This document shows positions 61,001 to 64,000 of a DNA stretch of 64,000 bases, one piece after another. A program made the position numbers and the translations under genes. The DNA comes from Membranipora membranacea (Eukaryota; Bryozoa; Gymnolaemata; Cheilostomatida; Membraniporidae), in NCBI GenBank assembly GCA_914767715.1, contig OU612068.1, forward strand, positions 15,872,001 to 15,936,000, in the 5' to 3' direction. Position 1 is the stretch's first letter, and the number at the start of each line of letters is the position of its first letter. The notes under the pieces are model-generated. The model did no database searches. It was not told the DNA's origin and was given only the letters and a program-made list of their open reading frames with translations.

Positions 61001-63188
61001 TCTCTCAGCTACAGAGGGACAATTTGAGGCCAATATTCACCCGACCAGAATCGCTGTATGAAGCTATACATGAGTGAGTTTGTGCTGTGAAATTTTCAAC
61101 TTTCATATATATACATGTATGTGTAATATATATACATGTATATATATTAAACTTAAAGTAAAATGTATATATTATATATGAATATATTCATATTACTGGT
61201 ATTATCAAGTTTCAATTTGTTCCAAGTAAAGAATGGTAAAAAAGGACAATCTGTGAGAGATTAAATCTGTGTGTAAAACAAGATGTGGGACATAAGTTCT
61301 CTCTTAACTTGTGTGTTTTTGTATGAAACAGAGATGTTGTGTTTAGTTGTTGATGTGACCAACCAACATTCACAATGCGTCGGCACAAACAAAAATTTCT
61401 GGCTTAAAATATTAAACACCATAACCAATAGTTAAAACAACATCTACATGACTAGGTTTACACATATATTTACCAACTGTTGACTATTTTGCAGGGTGAT
61501 GCAGCAAAGTGAGCATATAATCCGACACAACCCAACTTCCACCGATGAAATCATCCTGTACTACAACATGGATCAGGTATCAACTGACATCCGTTCTGAC
61601 CTGATGAGCCTCTTCAGAAGAGAAGAATTCAAATCATTCAATCTTAAAATGCACACCGTAACTGAGCCAATGGCAAAGTTTTGTACGCCATATGGGCCTC
61701 CCGGTAAGAACTTCACCTTTTGCAGCACAAAATACGATGTGAATTCTCGACAAGAAAGGGAAACAAATCGCCATGCTACTGTGGAAGTTGTGTTAAGCGG
61801 AGAAGAGCCTGGATTCACTGGTTTCAAAGAGTACTATGGGGTGACCAACGCTCATGCAGTGATACCCAAAGAGGATCTTCAAAGGCTGAGCTTGAATCAA
61901 GGAGATTTCAACAGAGTCAAGAAGATGATCGCTTCGGAATTAACCCATTTAACATTCTTCTTGGACGAGCACAACTACGGAAAAGTCAAAACCCTGGACC
62001 AGCCTCTATACAGTTATAGGCGGGAGCATGACAGTAGTTATAATAACTATTGCTGGTTTGAAACCTTTCTTCATGATATTTTAATAGTTAAGCTTGACAA
62101 GGATCATCTCCGACAGTTTGGCTTGCTCAAGGGCATCGAACCTGTAGCTGATAAACAAAGGTTCCCTCTTCTTCAACAACACACCACCCCAGCCAACAAA
62201 CTTACTGGTGCTCAAGAGCAAAAGACAAACATCCTCGGAATTTTGGAAGTTTGCACTCCTGAGCATGTGAGGCTTCTGGAAACCCACCAGGTGACAATCA
62301 TGCTACTTCATAAGACTGGAAGAGTTTGTCCACCAATTGTAATAAGACCTCGCGAAAACATACGGCAATCAAGCTGCATCTACTTTACACTTGATGATGG
62401 TCAAGGAAGGTTTGTGAATTACCAAGTACATGATGAGACAACTCTGGGCAAGATCTTATTCTCCTGAGATGACCTGTTTCCTTGAAGAATGAAGAGGCTC
62501 TAAATTATAACATATGTGCTTGATTCTTGGAGCCTTGGAACTCAATGTTGATTTCATAGGATTTATGATTTTATAGTGGACACAAGTTTCAACATCAATC
62601 AAAGACAGTTTAACTAGTCTTACCTCAGCAACCATTTTTTGTTGTTTAGAAAAAACAATAATTGGGCTGCTGAGATGAGGTTATGTTTAACGGAAAGGAA
62701 AGCTTGAACACCAGTGTTGTGCTACAATTTATATCAATCCTTTTATGCTGTACTACACATGTCACCATGCCATTATCTCAAACCATGATTTCTAGGAAAC
62801 AGCTAACCGTCGGAAGTATTAGTATGAATATTTTGTATTCGTAAAGATATTGAGTTTTTGTAGCACTTCGATGATGACACAGGTTTGTTTTCTTCTTGTT
62901 TGCAGTCTGATAGAGGGTAATAGTGGGTCAGCTGTGTATCTGCTGACCAATGAAGCAGCGCCACAACTGGTCATTCTGGGTTTACTGGTAGGCAAAGTGA
63001 ATCAGAGTATCAGTGATAACACCACTCCGATATATGAGTGTACTCTATTATGGCCAGCAATACATCACGTCATGGCCCAAAACAGCCACAAAGTCACCGG
63101 TCTCAATGTCATTAGGCCAAGCCTGCCCAGTATACAAACAATGGATAATCTGCAATCCTCTTCCATGGATAGTGGTATATCAGGGTAA
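58043..63188 (+). CDS. Trypsin/HtrA-like serine peptidase domain protein, unknown N-terminus
   Basis: Eight exons join in phase: 58043-58096, 58647-58745, 59104-59273, 59755-59955, 60199-60284, 60908-61073, 61495-62409, 62906-63188; 1974 nt, 657 aa. The C-terminal half has the clan PA order: His in GVTNAHAV (H379), Asp in LHDILIVKLD (D453), Ser in EGNSGSAVYLL (S570), with a following GLLVGKV strand. Spacings (74 and 117) are wider than in trypsin or HtrA, so inserts are present. There is no signal peptide or membrane helix. The N-terminus has a basic PAPKRSKIEP patch (possible nuclear signal); residues about 35-260 are polar, Ser/Pro/Asp-rich and probably disordered, and I recognise no domain there. 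This suggests an intracellular peptidase or a pseudo-peptidase scaffold. The acceptor of exon 4 (ACTTATCCAG) is the weakest junction. Confidence 0.75.
58319..58358. repeat. Short palindrome CAATGAACTCCCTC
   Basis: Arms 58319-58332 and 58345-58358 are exact inverted copies around ATCCTCGAGGAA, in intron 1 of the peptidase-like gene. The same 14-mer occurs singly at 10853 and 38660. Confidence 0.75.
59672..59743. repeat. Tandem 36-bp duplication in intron 3
   Basis: AACAGTAGTGAATA followed by CATCGATTTCACATGAAAA occurs twice in a row just upstream of exon 4 of the peptidase-like gene. The first copy follows a good polypyrimidine tract (CACTTTTTATTGTAACAG), but splicing there gives a stop in the required phase. 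Confidence 0.7.
60040..60120. repeat. AT-rich palindromic microsatellite
   Basis: ATGTATATACATATATAATATG-type self-complementary repeats lie in intron 4 of the peptidase-like gene. A similar block is at 61105-61200 in intron 6. Confidence 0.65.
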
Positions 63189-64000
63189 TGAGACTTGCGA
63201 CTGATGCTAGCGTGCGAGTGTTAGCTGTCTATATAAGGGATGATGGTGGCACCCCTTTCCTCCCCTGAATCTGCTCATTAAACACCTGGGCTCTCTAACT
63301 TAATTGATGTGGATGGTACACTATTCCTTGATTTCTGAAACAGAGTTTTTGTCTGCAATTAATCAAGCTTGAATTGGTGTGTTGTTGAAAAAATCAAAGG
63401 TTTTTCATCACCACAATTGCTCTTTGTATTAATTTATATCATACTTCTTTAGAGATAGCATTCCAAACTTTAAGCACATATTTTTTATTCATTTTTTTAA
63501 ATTATATTTTGCAATCTTTTATAGGTGAAAATATAGAAAAGCAAATCCTCTGTATATTAAATGTGGCTAGTGCCAGGTTACTTGTAAAAGAACTGAAGTC
63601 TACTAAATATCATGGCATGAAACTGATTTGATCAATTGTGATGCTAAATATATAAAAAAAAAGAATTCAGCACAGTCTATGAAATAAGTGGCTATCAAGG
63701 AAGGATTCAAAGTACAGGGTGAGAACATGTTGGTCCTTTTGTTGTTTACAAGAGCTAAACAGATAACAGTTATATTTTTAAGAATATAACCTTATAAAAG
63801 ACCAGGCGCTTTCGGCTCCAAAGGACAAGCCCATCAAAAACATCCTTTTGATACTGATAGCAAGGTCTTGAAGAGCGACTTAAAACTTTAAGAACTCGCT
63901 TGGATCATCATCTCAGATTAGGTGAAAAAAGTTTGAAGATCAAGTATGTCTACAGCTCTTCCGTCTGAATCTAAGAAAAGCTTGTCCATTTGAGTTTTTG
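63189..64000. other. 3' flank of the peptidase-like gene
   Basis: Probably 3' UTR followed by intergenic DNA. ATTAAA occurs at about 63277 and 63559 as possible poly(A) signals. No further gene recognised up to the window end. Confidence 0.4.

Overview
This window looks like nuclear DNA of an invertebrate animal. It is AT-rich. Its protein genes are split into many short exons by GT-AG introns, and it is dense in transposons (Ty3/gypsy, non-LTR elements, hAT-like, TTAA- and TA-flanked inverted-repeat elements, tRNA-derived SINEs). I cannot fix the phylum from sequence alone. All exon models below were built by eye from reading frame, splice sites and phase agreement. No search or transcript data were available.

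Layout. At 1-974 (minus) is the 5' end of a gene cut by the window edge, probably a major-facilitator transporter. From 1 kb to about 26 kb no complete host gene is seen. This part holds tRNA-like SINEs, two TA-flanked or foldback elements, a 5'-truncated LINE (about 7.9-9.4 kb), another LINE fragment (6.3-6.7 kb), a 721-bp hAT-like element with an 8-bp target duplication (13.27-13.99 kb), an apparently intact Ty3/gypsy element with two identical-looking 220-bp LTRs and a 5-bp target duplication (15.89-20.85 kb), and a long RTE-like LINE (21.7-25 kb).

The gene-rich half starts at 26.8 kb. A Nischarin orthologue (18 coding exons, 1119 codons plus stop, minus) runs from 38.8 kb down to 26.8 kb. 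It is head-to-head with RAB7 (4 coding exons, 207 aa, plus, 41.3-45.5 kb). RAB7 is tail-to-tail with an 11-exon, 725-aa type II membrane protein carrying five DxNxDG-type loops (minus, 46.3-53.4 kb; FG-GAP/FAM234-like). Last is an 8-exon, 657-aa protein (plus, 58.0-63.2 kb) whose C-terminal half has a trypsin/HtrA-like His-Asp-Ser arrangement behind an N-terminal half I do not recognise. This is the best candidate for something undescribed.

Functionally, Nischarin (PX, LRR, endosomal/Rac-PAK scaffold) and RAB7 (late endosome GTPase) both act in endosomal traffic, so their divergent arrangement is worth noting. Whether they share regulation cannot be seen here. The other striking property is a set of long, near-perfect inverted repeats in introns and intergenic DNA (35.1, 37.8, 49.7 and 57.2 kb). 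Two of them are palindromes of more than 100 bp with a spacer of 1 or 0 nt.
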